A stretch of DNA of 64,000 nucleotides from JBHHUI01 sp965248775 (GCA_965248775.1 OZ252150.1:5208001-5272000); one strand, 5' to 3'; counted from the first letter of the stretch, positions 51,873 to 61,291 are shown. Numbers and translations are program-made. Notes: generated by a model from the sequence alone, not told the origin.

Positions 51873-52933
51873 TAGGACTTACGCAAACCAGGGAGAAACT
51901 GAGACAATGTGTGAATGAACAAATTATCTCACTGGGATTACAGCCAATTTCTCTTGGTTAGCCAAATCAATTACACACAAACCTACTTTGCTGACCATAG
52001 TGAACATTTGAGCCACGATCGTGTCAATCGACTGATGAGGGGAAAAAATTTACGCCACGGGAACTGCGCCAAATGGTGCGCAAAGAGTTGGTTCTCTCTG
52101 AAGATGGCTACATTCTCTTTGATGATACGGTGCTTGATAAAAACCATTCCTTTGCCATTGAACTGGTGCGTAGGCAGTGGAGTGGCAACGCCAAAAAGGT
52201 GATCAAAGGCATCGGGCTCGTGACTTGTGTCTATGTCAATCCCGACATCGATAAATTCTGGGTCATCGATTACCGCATTTTTGACCCTGCGCGAGATGGA
52301 CGTAGCAAACTCGACCACTTGTTGGATATGTGGCGAACCATTCTGCATGTGGAACAGCTTCCTTTCCGCACTGTGTTGATGGATAGCTGGTATGCGACGA
52401 TGAAAGTGATGAAAGCAGTCGAAAAAGCCGGCAAAATCTACTACTGTCCGTTGAAATCGAACCGGCAAGTGACAGAAAGTCCTGCGGATGACTACTGCCG
52501 AGTTGATGCGCTCTCTTGGAGCGCTGAGGAGATTGAAGCGGGAAAAATGGTTCATCTCAAAAAGTTTCCAAAAGGTCATCAAGTGAAACTGTTCCGGATT
52601 GCGGTGTCTACTCACCGCACAGAGCATGTGGTTACCAATGACCACTCTCAAGATTCCTCAGATGCTACAGGCATAGAAAGTGCCATCCGCTGGAAGATTG
52701 AGCAGTTTCACCGAGAGGCCAAACAGCTAACCGGGCTGGAAGCATCTCAATGTCGTTCGCAACGAGCACAGCGCAATCATATTGCTTGTGCCATGCTTGT
52801 CTGGGTACGCCTGAATCAGATTGCGCAGGATGCACATACGAATGTGTATCAAATTAAGCAAGGTTTGTTGAGCAACTACATGCGAACTCAGCTTCGGCTA
52901 CCTTCTATCTCTATGCTCCCTGCGTAAGTCCTA
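51873..52933 (+). mobile_element. IS701/IS4-like insertion sequence, copy 2
   Basis: 1061 bp, terminal repeats TAGGACTTACGCA, target duplication TAGTA (51868-51872 and 52934-52938). It differs from copy 1 (36930-37990) at very few bases. It ends 31 bases before the kamA start, so it may have displaced that gene's promoter. Confidence 0.95.
51915..52927 (+). CDS. IS701/IS4-like transposase made by -1 frameshifting
   Basis: Frame 0 starts ATG 51915; the catalytic frame is -1 and runs to TGC-GTAA at 52927. The junction is A-AAA-AAT at 52043-52049, correctly phased for a -1 tandem slip (X-XXY-YYZ), after which the codons read FTPRELRQMVRKELVLSEDGY. The fused protein is about 337 residues with the DDE residues noted for copy 1 (D in DDTVLDKNH, D in MDSWYATMK, E in IEQFHREAKQ). 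Programmed frameshifting is common in IS elements; in this element it is inferred. This copy is the likely active one. Confidence 0.9.
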
Positions 52934-52964
52934 TAGTAGTTAAATAAATTAGCAAACGTTGTAA

Positions 52965-54389
52965 ATGGCGAAACGAGAATTTACTTCACAGCGCGCACCG
53001 ATTTATACAGATGTTCCAGATGAAAAATGGAATAGCTGGCGCTGGCAGTTAAGCAATCGCCTCAATACAGCAGAGGAGCTATCTTCAGTTCTCGAGCTAA
53101 CATCTTCTGAACAAGCTGCGCTTTCAAAAGACGGCCTTCTTCGTGTCGAGGTCACCCCATATTTTATTTCGCTGATTGATCCAAATAACCCATACGATCC
53201 GATCCGCCCCCAGGTCATACCCACAGAAAACGAACTTGTGCCGTTCGAGTCGATGATGGCCGATTCATTGGCGGAGGATAAACATTCGCCTGTGCCTGGA
53301 CTGGTTCATCGCTACCCGGATCGCGTCTTGATGATGATTACAACGACATGTGCTTCGTATTGCCGATATTGCACACGTAGCCGGATTGTGGGTGATGACA
53401 GAGAAATGTTCAATCGCGCGGAATATGATGCGCAGATCGATTATCTGGAACGCACTCCACAAGTGCGCGATGTTTTAATCTCGGGCGGCGATCCACTCGC
53501 ATTCCCGCCGAAGTTGCTCCAGGAAATCATCGAGCGTTTGCGAGCTATTAAACATATCGAAATCATTCGGATCGGATCGCGCGTACCTGTGTTTATGCCT
53601 CAGCGCGTCGATGACGAGTTCTGCGAAATGCTCTCCAATAACCATCCTGTTTGGATGAATATTCATATTAATCATTCTAACGAGATAACCGTAGAACTGG
53701 CGGAGGCCTGCAACAAGCTCACGCGTGCGGGTGTGCCACTGGGAAACCAAACCGTATTACTTGCTGGCATCAACGATTCGGTCCATATCCAAAGGCAGTT
53801 GGCTCACGACTTAGTACGAATGCGAGTCAGGCCTTATTATCTCTACCAGTGTGATCTGGTCCCCGGCGCCGGACACTTCCGTACTTCGGTTAGCAAAGGC
53901 ATAGAAATCATCGAAGGGATGCGCGGGCATACTTCTGGCTATGCCGTACCCCAGTTTGCGATTGACGCTCCGGGTGGCGGAGGTAAAGTGCCGATCAATC
54001 CCAACTACGTGCTCTCACAGACGCACAACAAAATTGTATTGCGAAATTTCGAGGGCTATATCTCTACCTATGCTGAGCCAGAAGATTATGATCCCCGGGT
54101 GGTCGAGCCACTCGAACAGCTCATTGAGCCGCGCTCCGAGCCCGGTCAGGAAGGGATTGCTGCCCTGCTTGCAGGCAAACGGCTACATATCGCCCCTGAA
54201 GGATTTGAAGACCTGCACACTCGTGGTCATAACTCGCATCGTTTGCGCGATGGTGATGTTTCCAAATGGCAACCACTTGGCATTGGAGAACCACCCGATC
54301 TTTTAGAAGCTGAGCGTGACAATGGCAAGTTGAAAGCGCCAGCGAAAAACCCTGATAGTATCGATTCGGAAATTTCAGTTCAGGACTGA
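52965..54389 (+). CDS. kamA: lysine 2,3-aminomutase (radical SAM, PLP)
   Basis: 474 residues, family length. Radical SAM cluster C129-x3-C133-x2-C136 (TTTCASYCRYCTR), SAM-binding ISGGDP, and PLP Lys K341 in GGGGKVPI. D297 (YQCDLVPG) and D334 (FAIDAPGG) correspond to the two Asp that recognise the lysine side chain in Clostridium enzyme; glutamate 2,3-aminomutases have Lys and Asn there. So L-lysine to L-beta-lysine is the expected reaction. No acetyltransferase AblB gene follows, so this is not the N-acetyl-beta-lysine osmolyte operon. The next gene is an ATP-grasp ligase 42 bases away. Confidence 0.92.
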   Translation: MAKREFTSQRAPIYTDVPDEKWNSWRWQLSNRLNTAEELSSVLELTSSEQAALSKDGLLRVEVTPYFISLIDPNNPYDPIRPQVIPTENELVPFESMMADSLAEDKHSPVPGLVHRYPDRVLMMITTTCASYCRYCTRSRIVGDDREMFNRAEYDAQIDYLERTPQVRDVLISGGDPLAFPPKLLQEIIERLRAIKHIEIIRIGSRVPVFMPQRVDDEFCEMLSNNHPVWMNIHINHSNEITVELAEACNKLTRAGVPLGNQTVLLAGINDSVHIQRQLAHDLVRMRVRPYYLYQCDLVPGAGHFRTSVSKGIEIIEGMRGHTSGYAVPQFAIDAPGGGGKVPINPNYVLSQTHNKIVLRNFEGYISTYAEPEDYDPRVVEPLEQLIEPRSEPGQEGIAALLAGKRLHIAPEGFEDLHTRGHNSHRLRDGDVSKWQPLGIGEPPDLLEAERDNGKLKAPAKNPDSIDSEISVQD

Positions 54390-54431
54390 AGTGGATCACA
54401 TCTCGAATATCCACCAACTTAAGGACTCCCA

Positions 54432-55631
54432 ATGATAGAAGATCCCTCTGCTGGGATTGGAGAGCTTACACGTGAGCGTCCCGCTGCTGTTACTGGTTTA
54501 CGTGTCGCGCTTTTATATAATCTTAAAGAAAATGCGCCATTAACTGGCGTGAAAACAACAAAGGACACCTTTGATGAGTTAGATAGTATCGAGAACGTGC
54601 GCGCCTATGCGGTGGCCATCGAAGCCGCCGGGCACACAGTGATTCCCCTGGAGGGGGATGGTCGGCTTGTTCATGAGTTAAAGCGCAGGAAAATCGACTT
54701 GTGTTTCAACACCTGCGAAGGCTTCCAGGGTGACGCCCGAGAAGCACAGGTGCCCGGCCTGCTGGAGATGCTCGGCATTCCGTATTCCGCCGGACGCGCC
54801 ACGGCGATGACAATTACACTCGATAAAGCGCTGACCAAGCGCGTGCTGGCTTCCCATAGTTTGCCAACCCCGCACTTTCAGGAATTTGTTAATCCGGATG
54901 ATCCGCTCGATCCAACACTCACATTCCCGCTTTTCGTGAAGCCCAATCGGGAAGGCACCGCGATGGGGATCACGGAAAAATCACTCGTTAAAAACATCAC
55001 CGAACTACGCGCACGCGTCGCATATTTATTGAATGCTTATGATCAACGTGTTCTTGTCGAAGAATACATTCCAGGTCGGGAAGTCACCTGTGGTCTCGTT
55101 GGCAACCTGCCCCGCGATGCTACCTTTGCACCAATTCCGGCGGCCGAATTTTTAAGTACCGATAACCTGGGTGTGGATTGGAATGGAATGCACGTCTTCC
55201 CAATTTCAGAACTCGACTTCAGCGGTTATCCATCGGGCACGGAACACTTCTATAGCCACAAGCTCAAAGTGGAACTGGCAGCAGAGGACTACCATAGCCA
55301 CTGTCCTGCACCGCTCCCCGACACAATTGCAGCGGAAGTGCGCCGATTGGCGATAGAAACCTTTCGAGCGACACGCTGCTTTGACCTGTGCCGGGTCGAT
55401 TTTCGTCTCGATGAGCACAATGGACTCCAGCCACAAATCTTGGAGATCAATGCCTTGCCGGGCCTGAATACAACTTCTGACATCGTATTGTGCGCAGAAG
55501 CAGAAGGCTGGACGCATGCGGATGTCGTCGTTGCTGTTCTGGATGCTGCGATTGAGCGGCACGCGCTTGTTTCGCGGCCTGCACGAAAACGCAAAGAACG
55601 CCGCCCGATCCCCGAGCGTGTTATCGTCTAG
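54432..55631 (+). CDS. ATP-grasp ligase, D-Ala-D-Ala ligase-like
   Basis: 399 residues. The N-terminal domain holds VALLYNLKENAP and ERRKIDLCFN-like helices; the ATP-grasp core has FPLFVKPNREGTAMGI, RVLVEEYIPGREVTCGLVG, and metal-binding LCRVDFRLDE...ILEINALPGLNTTSD. Ligases with this layout join carboxylates to amines through an acyl phosphate. Some 60 residues longer than typical Ddl and without the usual Ddl surroundings (no mur genes), so it is probably not the cell-wall enzyme. The pairing with kamA suggests it uses beta-lysine (inference). AAGGA precedes the ATG. Confidence 0.88.
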   Translation: MIEDPSAGIGELTRERPAAVTGLRVALLYNLKENAPLTGVKTTKDTFDELDSIENVRAYAVAIEAAGHTVIPLEGDGRLVHELKRRKIDLCFNTCEGFQGDAREAQVPGLLEMLGIPYSAGRATAMTITLDKALTKRVLASHSLPTPHFQEFVNPDDPLDPTLTFPLFVKPNREGTAMGITEKSLVKNITELRARVAYLLNAYDQRVLVEEYIPGREVTCGLVGNLPRDATFAPIPAAEFLSTDNLGVDWNGMHVFPISELDFSGYPSGTEHFYSHKLKVELAAEDYHSHCPAPLPDTIAAEVRRLAIETFRATRCFDLCRVDFRLDEHNGLQPQILEINALPGLNTTSDIVLCAEAEGWTHADVVVAVLDAAIERHALVSRPARKRKERRPIPERVIV

Positions 55632-55785
55632 TCTCCGCTTAGATCAATACAACCCCCGCAAATCACTGCCCGGATTAGCATTGCAGAACGACTTTGCAAG
55701 TCTGCCTACGGGCTGGCAGGAACATCTATCTGGCTGTATATTCGATTCTCGATGACATTGAACCCGAAAACCATTACTGTCCTAG

Positions 55786-57371
55786 CAGTTTGTCGGAGAG
55801 ACAAGTACTTTTACAACATGAATAGCCCTACAGGGCAAAATGAGCAGTTGATTGCGACAAAACAAGCGTAAAACAGTGTGCATTTCATGGAGGGCAAACC
55901 ACCTTCTCTCAGCGAGTAGCAGGCGCGCCAAAGCAGCCCCGGCTAAAGCACACCCTTTGCTTGGTAGAGGGTGTGCATGCGTTTGAGGTTGAACGCTAGG
56001 CAGACCAGACACCATTCCCCGGCTGCTGCCAGCAGGCCGCGCAGAGAAAACTGGCGGAAGCCCAGGACTTCCTTGATGATACCAATGACGGGTTCCACTG
56101 TGCATTTGCGTAAACGGTAGCTGGCTTTGCCGATTTCGGTTTGTAGTTTGTAAGCCATCTTGACTTTCGGACTGGCATCTTCCGGTGGCGGAGCAGGCAT
56201 TTGTTCAAAGAAGGTACGCCAGCTTTTGTGGTGAGGTTCGCGACCGGTAGCAATGTAAGGATCAATGCCAAGCTTCTCAAGTGCTGCGATGTTCGCTTTG
56301 CTGAAATATCCATAATCCAAAGCGGCAGCCTTTGGTTTGCCTACTTTTGGAGAGATGGCATCCAGGGTTGGCTCAGCTTCTTTTTTGTCATTCGGATGGT
56401 TCGAAAGTGAAGGCGCCACAATCAAGAGGCTCTCCTGCTCCACAGCAACTTGAACGTTGTAATGCTGGTCGAAGCCATTATTGGTGCTGTTTTTCATGAT
56501 GCGAGAGTCCGGATCAGTGAAGTTGTACTGATCTTTGTCCCGTGGTCCCGGCTGCGGTGGTTTCGGTTTGCGACCTCGGGGTTTATGCCCAGTTTTGCGA
56601 GACTTTTCTTCCCGCTCACGCTGTTTGGCTTCGTATTCAGCCCTCTCGGCTGCATATCGTTCCTGCGCACGGGCTTCTAAGACGGCTTTGGCTTCTGCCA
56701 GATTTGCCAAACGTTTCTTGCGAATGGCAATTTCGTCTTCAATGACGAGCCCTTCCGGCAACTGGAGATCACCCTGATCAGCTTGCTCACCGAGTTCGAA
56801 GAGTTTGTTCACTTCCTGGCGCAGTTGGGTCTCTAGTTTTATCAGACGCTTGTAACTGACCGCTTTGCTCTTGGATGCATCAGCATGCACCTTGCTACCA
56901 TCCAGACTGATATTACCCAACTTCAGCACCTCAGCAACTTGGGCCAGGAGCAAGATCTGCACAAATAACTCTTGGATCTCAGCCAGAAAGGTTTTGCGAA
57001 AGTTGGCAATTGTGTCGTGGTCAGGATGCAGCCCACTGGCAATATAGCGGAATGGGATACTCTCATAGGTGGCTTTCTCAATCTTACGAGAACTGAACAC
57101 CCCGTTGGCATAACCATAGAAGAGCAATCCCAACAGGATCTCTGGCGCAATAGGTTGACCACCCGTCGGTGCATATTGTGCATAGATCATACCCAAATCC
57201 AACTGGGCGATAACATCCACCACAAATCGTGCCAAATGATTGGATGGCAGGGCTTCTTCCAGACTGATTGTCTGTTTGAGCATCACTTCGTAATTGGGTT
57301 TCTTGAATTTTCTAGCCATGCCCGTAGATTATCACCGATTTCGCTATCTCAGGTTGCTCTCCGACAAACTG
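55786..57371 (-). mobile_element. IS1182-family insertion sequence, complete
   Basis: 1586 bp. Inverted ends CAGTTTGTCGGAGAG (55786-55800) and its complement (57357-57371), flanked by CTAG on both sides (55782-55785, 57372-57375), the palindromic 4-base target typical of the family. Exact ends are confirmed by frame restoration of the interrupted gene. The 157 bases left of the transposase gene hold no other gene. Confidence 0.93.
55943..57319 (-). CDS. IS1182-family transposase
   Basis: 458 residues. The N-terminal domain has YEVMLKQTISLEEALPSNHLARF and SRKIEKATYESIPFRYIASG with HDTIANFRK, typical of IS1182. The DDE residues are D in GNISLDGSKVHADASK, D in AAALDYGYFSKANI, and E in CTVEPVIGIIKEVLG. 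A charged coiled region (about 195-255) with RKTGHKPRGRKPK lies between the first two. The frame is intact, so the element may be mobile. Confidence 0.95.
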   Translation of the reverse strand: MARKFKKPNYEVMLKQTISLEEALPSNHLARFVVDVIAQLDLGMIYAQYAPTGGQPIAPEILLGLLFYGYANGVFSSRKIEKATYESIPFRYIASGLHPDHDTIANFRKTFLAEIQELFVQILLLAQVAEVLKLGNISLDGSKVHADASKSKAVSYKRLIKLETQLRQEVNKLFELGEQADQGDLQLPEGLVIEDEIAIRKKRLANLAEAKAVLEARAQERYAAERAEYEAKQREREEKSRKTGHKPRGRKPKPPQPGPRDKDQYNFTDPDSRIMKNSTNNGFDQHYNVQVAVEQESLLIVAPSLSNHPNDKKEAEPTLDAISPKVGKPKAAALDYGYFSKANIAALEKLGIDPYIATGREPHHKSWRTFFEQMPAPPPEDASPKVKMAYKLQTEIGKASYRLRKCTVEPVIGIIKEVLGFRQFSLRGLLAAAGEWCLVCLAFNLKRMHTLYQAKGVL

Positions 57372-58343
57372 CTAGAACAGTATTTAAGCCAGCAGTCCGG
57401 GTATCCGGTGCAAATTGCAAAGGCAACCCGCCTTGAAGGGACTGCCCACGATAACTGGTTGCTTGACACCACAACAGAGCAATCAGCTTTTATGCTGCGA
57501 GTGGGCATTGCTGGACATGGGTCGGTTTCCAGGTTAGATGTTGATGCTGAATTCAACCTATTGAAGGCGCTGCAGGACACGATCTTAAAGACATCTGTGC
57601 CGCTCTGGCTTTGCACGGATATCAGCCTGAGTGGACAAGTGTTCGCTGTATATGAAAGCGCCGAGTCCTGGACGGATGCAATTGGCTCATTTGAAGAGTC
57701 ACCTACCGATTTGGCTCAACTGCTTGCCCAATTGCATACCCAAGTCGACATCAATTCCTTGCAAGGCTCAATTGAAGAGGTAATTGATCCCGAATACGAG
57801 ACTCCACCGGAGATTGCATTATTGCAAAAAATGTTTAACGCGAGCCACTCTTTCAATCCCGCCTATGAATGGGCTTTACGCAGGCTGAAACAGAAGGTAC
57901 CTGCTTCGAGTGGCACGGTGCTTACGCACGGAGATTTTCATCCGGGGAATATCTGCGTTGATCATAACGAGACATACTTCCTGACGGACTGGGATTGTGC
58001 CGGTCCGGGCGACCCCGTGATGGATATCGGAATCCTGCTGAGTTATGTCGGGCGGTTCGGTGAGCAGCAATCCGAAAATGAAAGTGTATCCCGGGATATG
58101 TTGCTGCAGATGTACTCAGAGGCCGGTGGAGGAGCGATTGATCCACAGGCACTGCGATATTGGGAAATATATGCCCACGTTCGGCGCGGACTAAAAAACC
58201 TACTTGCCGCGAGCAGGCCAGTGTCTAATCCATCCCAACGGCTGGCAAATTCTCTTCTCGGCAGACAAGCAAGCAGGCACGAATTCGCGTTCATGCAACT
58301 CCTGGAAGAAGGTTCGACTTAGTGATGTTGAGGTGTTCAAGCA

Positions 58344-58748
58344 ATGCTAGACACACCTGAGATCGGAGTTTTAATTGCTGCGGTACGGGAGGCGATGGTA
58401 GCCGATCTCATTGACCACGGCGAAGTATCAAAGTTAATCGGTTTGACCGCTGCAAAGGTATTGCTAATTGTCGAACGCGAGATAAAGCTAACCTCTCGTA
58501 TTCAAAACGAGCGATGGGCACGTTTGCATGGATTCCACTCTGGGACGCTTCCTCCACAACCGAGTGCTCCGGATTTGAGTATGGCGATCGAATTTGAAAC
58601 TCGCCGTCTGGTAGAGCAGGTGCATTCCGGGCGCTTTGACGGGCCAGGCGCAGCTCGGGATCAGTTAATCCAGCATTTGACGCAATCTGCACGGGAGAGG
58701 TTGCAGGTTAACGATCCTGATTTCCTGGCGCGAGTCGAGTCGGAATGA
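58344..58748 (+). CDS. DUF6285-like protein
   Basis: 134 residues, mostly helical. The segments LIAAVREAMVADLI, LIGLTAAKVLLIVERE and RWARLHGF match the DUF6285 pattern, in which the gene usually neighbours a phosphotransferase-family kinase and an acyl-CoA dehydrogenase. Here it lies 21 bases after the phosphotransferase-like gene. Function unknown; a role with that kinase is inferred. Confidence 0.75.
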   Translation: MLDTPEIGVLIAAVREAMVADLIDHGEVSKLIGLTAAKVLLIVEREIKLTSRIQNERWARLHGFHSGTLPPQPSAPDLSMAIEFETRRLVEQVHSGRFDGPGAARDQLIQHLTQSARERLQVNDPDFLARVESE

Positions 58749-58860
58749 TTAGATGACCCAGGTTGTGTACTGTTTATTCAAAACGCAACTCACAACGTTC
58801 CGGCGGGGCAGGATGTGAGCACGCAGATGTTCTCTAAAAATCTATCGGGACCGGGACAAA

Positions 58861-58919
58861 ACCTCTGAGGTTTGCGCTCGCGCACTGAGTGCGGAGTGCT
58901 GCGCTAAGACATCAGAGGT
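58861..58919. repeat. inverted repeat with ACCTCTGAGGT core
   Basis: ACCTCTGA (58861-58868) pairs with TCAGAGGT (58912-58919) around a GC-rich inner hairpin. Similar to the ACCTCCGAGGT hairpin at 17301. It occupies the gap 58749-59019. Confidence 0.5.
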
Positions 58920-58954
58920 CTCCATAACGGAAAACCCAGTTCGGCACAACTTTG

Positions 58955-58991
58955 GGTAAATAAACAGCAGCGAGTTGAAAACTCGCTGCTG
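58955..58991 (-). terminator. terminator of the LURP-one-like gene
   Basis: CAGCAGCGAGTT (58965-58976) and AACTCGCTGCTG (58980-58991) pair perfectly with loop GAA. On the minus strand the stem is followed by TTTATTT, so it fits the end of the 59020-59595 gene. Confidence 0.8.
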
Positions 58992-59019
58992 TTGCTTCTT
59001 CTGCTTCTGACCGAATGTC

Positions 59020-59595
59020 TTAACCGCGTGAGCGCTCCAAAAGCAACATCATTAACATACTTGTAAGGAGCAGCGCTTCTTCCGCATCCGAAAACTCGCC
59101 GCGCTTCTCCACCCGAAATTTACTCTCGAAGACAGCCGGTTCCTTCTTCAAGTAGAGCATTGTTTGGTTGCGCATATCGATCAGGTAAGCCGGGTTGATG
59201 AACATACCGGCAAACGGAATTTCCCCCACAACACTATCCAGGACTTTCAGCCAGGGGTTTTCTTCATGGATCAACCCCACATCGATTCCGTTTGAATCGG
59301 AAACTGGATAGGTCGCTTTCCAGATCGAGCGAGCACCTTTACGGCTCAGTTTGCCGATTGACTGACCGTCCATCTTCGTAATGCCATAATTTGCTGAGAA
59401 ATCGATAACACGGTCAGCTTTTATTTCGTAAAGCTGATTCTGCTGTTTCTCATCAGAGAATACCCGCACGGATTCTTTGAGGGCCAGTGCTTTCTGCCGG
59501 ACATAGAGTATGATCTTGCCGGAGGCATCCATGACTTTGACTTGTGGCGAGATTGCAATGATTTTAAATGACAGACTGAGTGGATATTGGTACAT
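59020..59595 (-). CDS. LURP-one/Tubby-like family protein
   Basis: 191 residues. Beta-rich protein with PLSLSFKIIAISPQVKVMDASGKIILYVRQK at the start, a pattern of the LURP-one-related family, followed by IDVGLIHEENPWLKVLD and a C-terminal helix rich in Leu/Met (LLLTSMLMMLLLERSRG), which suggests membrane contact. Family members (Tubby-like barrel) may bind lipids; bacterial roles are unknown. It is alone, between a terminator and the kinase gene. Confidence 0.85.
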   Translation of the reverse strand: MYQYPLSLSFKIIAISPQVKVMDASGKIILYVRQKALALKESVRVFSDEKQQNQLYEIKADRVIDFSANYGITKMDGQSIGKLSRKGARSIWKATYPVSDSNGIDVGLIHEENPWLKVLDSVVGEIPFAGMFINPAYLIDMRNQTMLYLKKEPAVFESKFRVEKRGEFSDAEEALLLTSMLMMLLLERSRG

Positions 59596-59719
59596 GCTGG
59601 CTCCCCTTGGAAGGATAATAAATACTCTGAAAGTGAGTATGCATGGTAACAGGCTGCATACGCAACCGCAATAGTGATGCGGTGTCGTTTGCCTGGTTCA
59701 GGATTTTGAAATTGTAAGC

Positions 59720-61291
59720 CTATTCGAGGGGTGGAACATCGTATGTGGGAAGCGAGAAGGCAAAAATGCTGCCTTCGCCAACTTGTGATTCAACCCAGAC
59801 TCGGCCGTTATGCACTTCGACAACAGATTTCACAATAGCGAGACCAAGGCCATGCCCTTCATCCTGACGGGTAGATTTCTGGCCGAGCTTTGAGAACTTT
59901 TGAAACAGCTTGGCCTGCAGCGCAGGGGGAATGCCCGGGCCATTATCCTGCACTTCAACGACAATTTGCCCACCCTGCAAAGTCGCCCGGGCTATTACGG
60001 AGCCGCCCTCCGGTGTGAACTTGAGGGCATTTCCGATCAGGTTTGAAACGGCTTGACCCAGGCGAGCAGGTGCACCATTCACATAAGGCAAGCCTTCGGC
60101 CGTTTCGGTGGTGAGTTTGACACCCTTCTCGGCCGCCAGACCTTCCATCCCTTTTACAGCTTCTTTGAGAACGCCGCCGATACCTACGATCTCAAGCTCC
60201 GACTCGATGCCCATATCAATGCGACCCAGATCAAGTATGTTGTCGATCAATGCACGCATTCGATGGATGGAGTCGATGATCTTCTCGACGAAGATTTTCT
60301 CGTCCCCGCCCATGTCTGGTATTTCAGCCAGGAATTTTACATAGCCGTACATGACAGAGAGCGGCGATTTTAGATCATGCGCCACATGTGAGACAAATTC
60401 ACTCTTGAGATCATCAAGTTGTTTGAAGGTTGTCACATCATGCATGCTGAGCAAACGGCCAACATTAGGGACTTGCACCAATGAACAATTGAAGACGCGC
60501 CCATCTGAGAATTCGATGTCTTTCATCGTTTGGGTTGCGTCAGGTGCTGAGTTGTAAAATTCGACGAGATCGTAGTCGGGGACTGCCTCCGCAAATGGTT
60601 TGCCCAATGCGTCCTCTGGCAGAGCCAGAGCAGTACGCGCAGCCGGATTTGCGAGAATTAGTTTGTTGCGTTTATCGGTTACGAGAATAACGTCATGGAC
60701 ACTCGCGATCAGGGCACGCAGCGTCGAGCGTTCGTTGTTGACACGAGTATACAGGGCCGCGTTTTCAACCGCTGAGGCTGCTTGTGATGCGATAGACTGC
60801 AAAAAGACAAGATGGCGTTCCTGGAATGCTTTTGGTTCCGGGTGCATCAGAGTTATCAGGCCGATGACCCGCCCGCGCCGGATCAGCGGGGATACCATTG
60901 CGGATCGAGTAACGTTTGTGTCGTCCGGCAAGATATGCCAGCGGTCATCAGTCTCAGTGTCGGGAATGAGATCAGCCTGACGGTTACGGTAAGCCCAGCC
61001 AGCGAAGCCTTTATCCATCAGCTTCGAAACAGTATGTTCTTTGATCTCTGGTGGCAGATTGCCACGTGCCAGAATGCTGCGTACAACGTGGCCCTGAGAA
61101 TCGAGCAGAAAGATACTCCCCTGTCGCGCGCTAACTGACTGCACAGTCAGGCTAAGCACAGTGCCGAGCACATCGTCCAACTCCAACGTGGAGGCAAATT
61201 GGCGACTGACTTCAATCAGCAGCTCAGCGAGATGCAGTGAGAGCCCGCTGGTTGTCTTTTTCGGCAGAGGAGCAACTCCGAGTTCTTCCAT
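59720..61291 (-). CDS. soluble histidine kinase (GAF-PAS-HisKA-HATPase)
   Basis: 523 residues from ATG 61291; a TTG at 61357 would add 22. A GAF domain (about 25-185: LELDDVLGTVLSLTVQSV, DKGFAGWAYRNRQADLIPDTE), a PAS domain (about 190-300: LIASVHDVILVTDKRNKLILANPA), the H-box FVSHVAHDLKSPLSVMYGY, N-box NLIGNALKFTPEGGS, G1 VQDNGPGIP and G2 GHGLGLAIVKSVVE. No transmembrane helix, so it senses a cytoplasmic cue. It lacks a cognate regulator nearby. Divergent from the next kinase, with promoters between them. Confidence 0.94.
   Translation of the reverse strand: MEELGVAPLPKKTTSGLSLHLAELLIEVSRQFASTLELDDVLGTVLSLTVQSVSARQGSIFLLDSQGHVVRSILARGNLPPEIKEHTVSKLMDKGFAGWAYRNRQADLIPDTETDDRWHILPDDTNVTRSAMVSPLIRRGRVIGLITLMHPEPKAFQERHLVFLQSIASQAASAVENAALYTRVNNERSTLRALIASVHDVILVTDKRNKLILANPAARTALALPEDALGKPFAEAVPDYDLVEFYNSAPDATQTMKDIEFSDGRVFNCSLVQVPNVGRLLSMHDVTTFKQLDDLKSEFVSHVAHDLKSPLSVMYGYVKFLAEIPDMGGDEKIFVEKIIDSIHRMRALIDNILDLGRIDMGIESELEIVGIGGVLKEAVKGMEGLAAEKGVKLTTETAEGLPYVNGAPARLGQAVSNLIGNALKFTPEGGSVIARATLQGGQIVVEVQDNGPGIPPALQAKLFQKFSKLGQKSTRQDEGHGLGLAIVKSVVEVHNGRVWVESQVGEGSIFAFSLPTYDVPPLE

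Larger units (their letters stand above)
55752..58322 (+). pseudogene. aminoglycoside phosphotransferase-like gene split by IS1182
   Basis: The first codons (ATG 55752, encoding MTLNPKTITV) lie left of the IS, the rest right of it. Removing the IS and one CTAG gives MTLNPKTITVLEQYLSQQSG with no frame change, and a 326-residue protein. The kinase-like fold has the phosphotransferase loop VLTHGDFHPGNICVD (HGDxxxxN) and the metal-binding LTDWDCAGPGDPVMDIG (DWD). Family members phosphorylate small molecules such as aminoglycosides, choline or CoA-linked hydroxyls. A chimeric frame from an ATG in the IS (57318) could still give a nearly full protein with an altered N-terminus. The next gene is a DUF6285-like protein typical of such phosphotransferases. 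Confidence 0.88.

Noticed and set aside
51915..52202. The two-frame IS transposase as a frameshift-inactivated gene
   Set aside because: A correctly phased A-AAA-AAT heptamer at the overlap in copy 2 and intact sequence on both sides point to programmed -1 frameshifting.
36930..52933. The two IS copies as ends of one composite transposon
   Set aside because: Each copy is flanked by its own matching 5-base target repeat (TTGGA and TAGTA), which shows two separate insertions.
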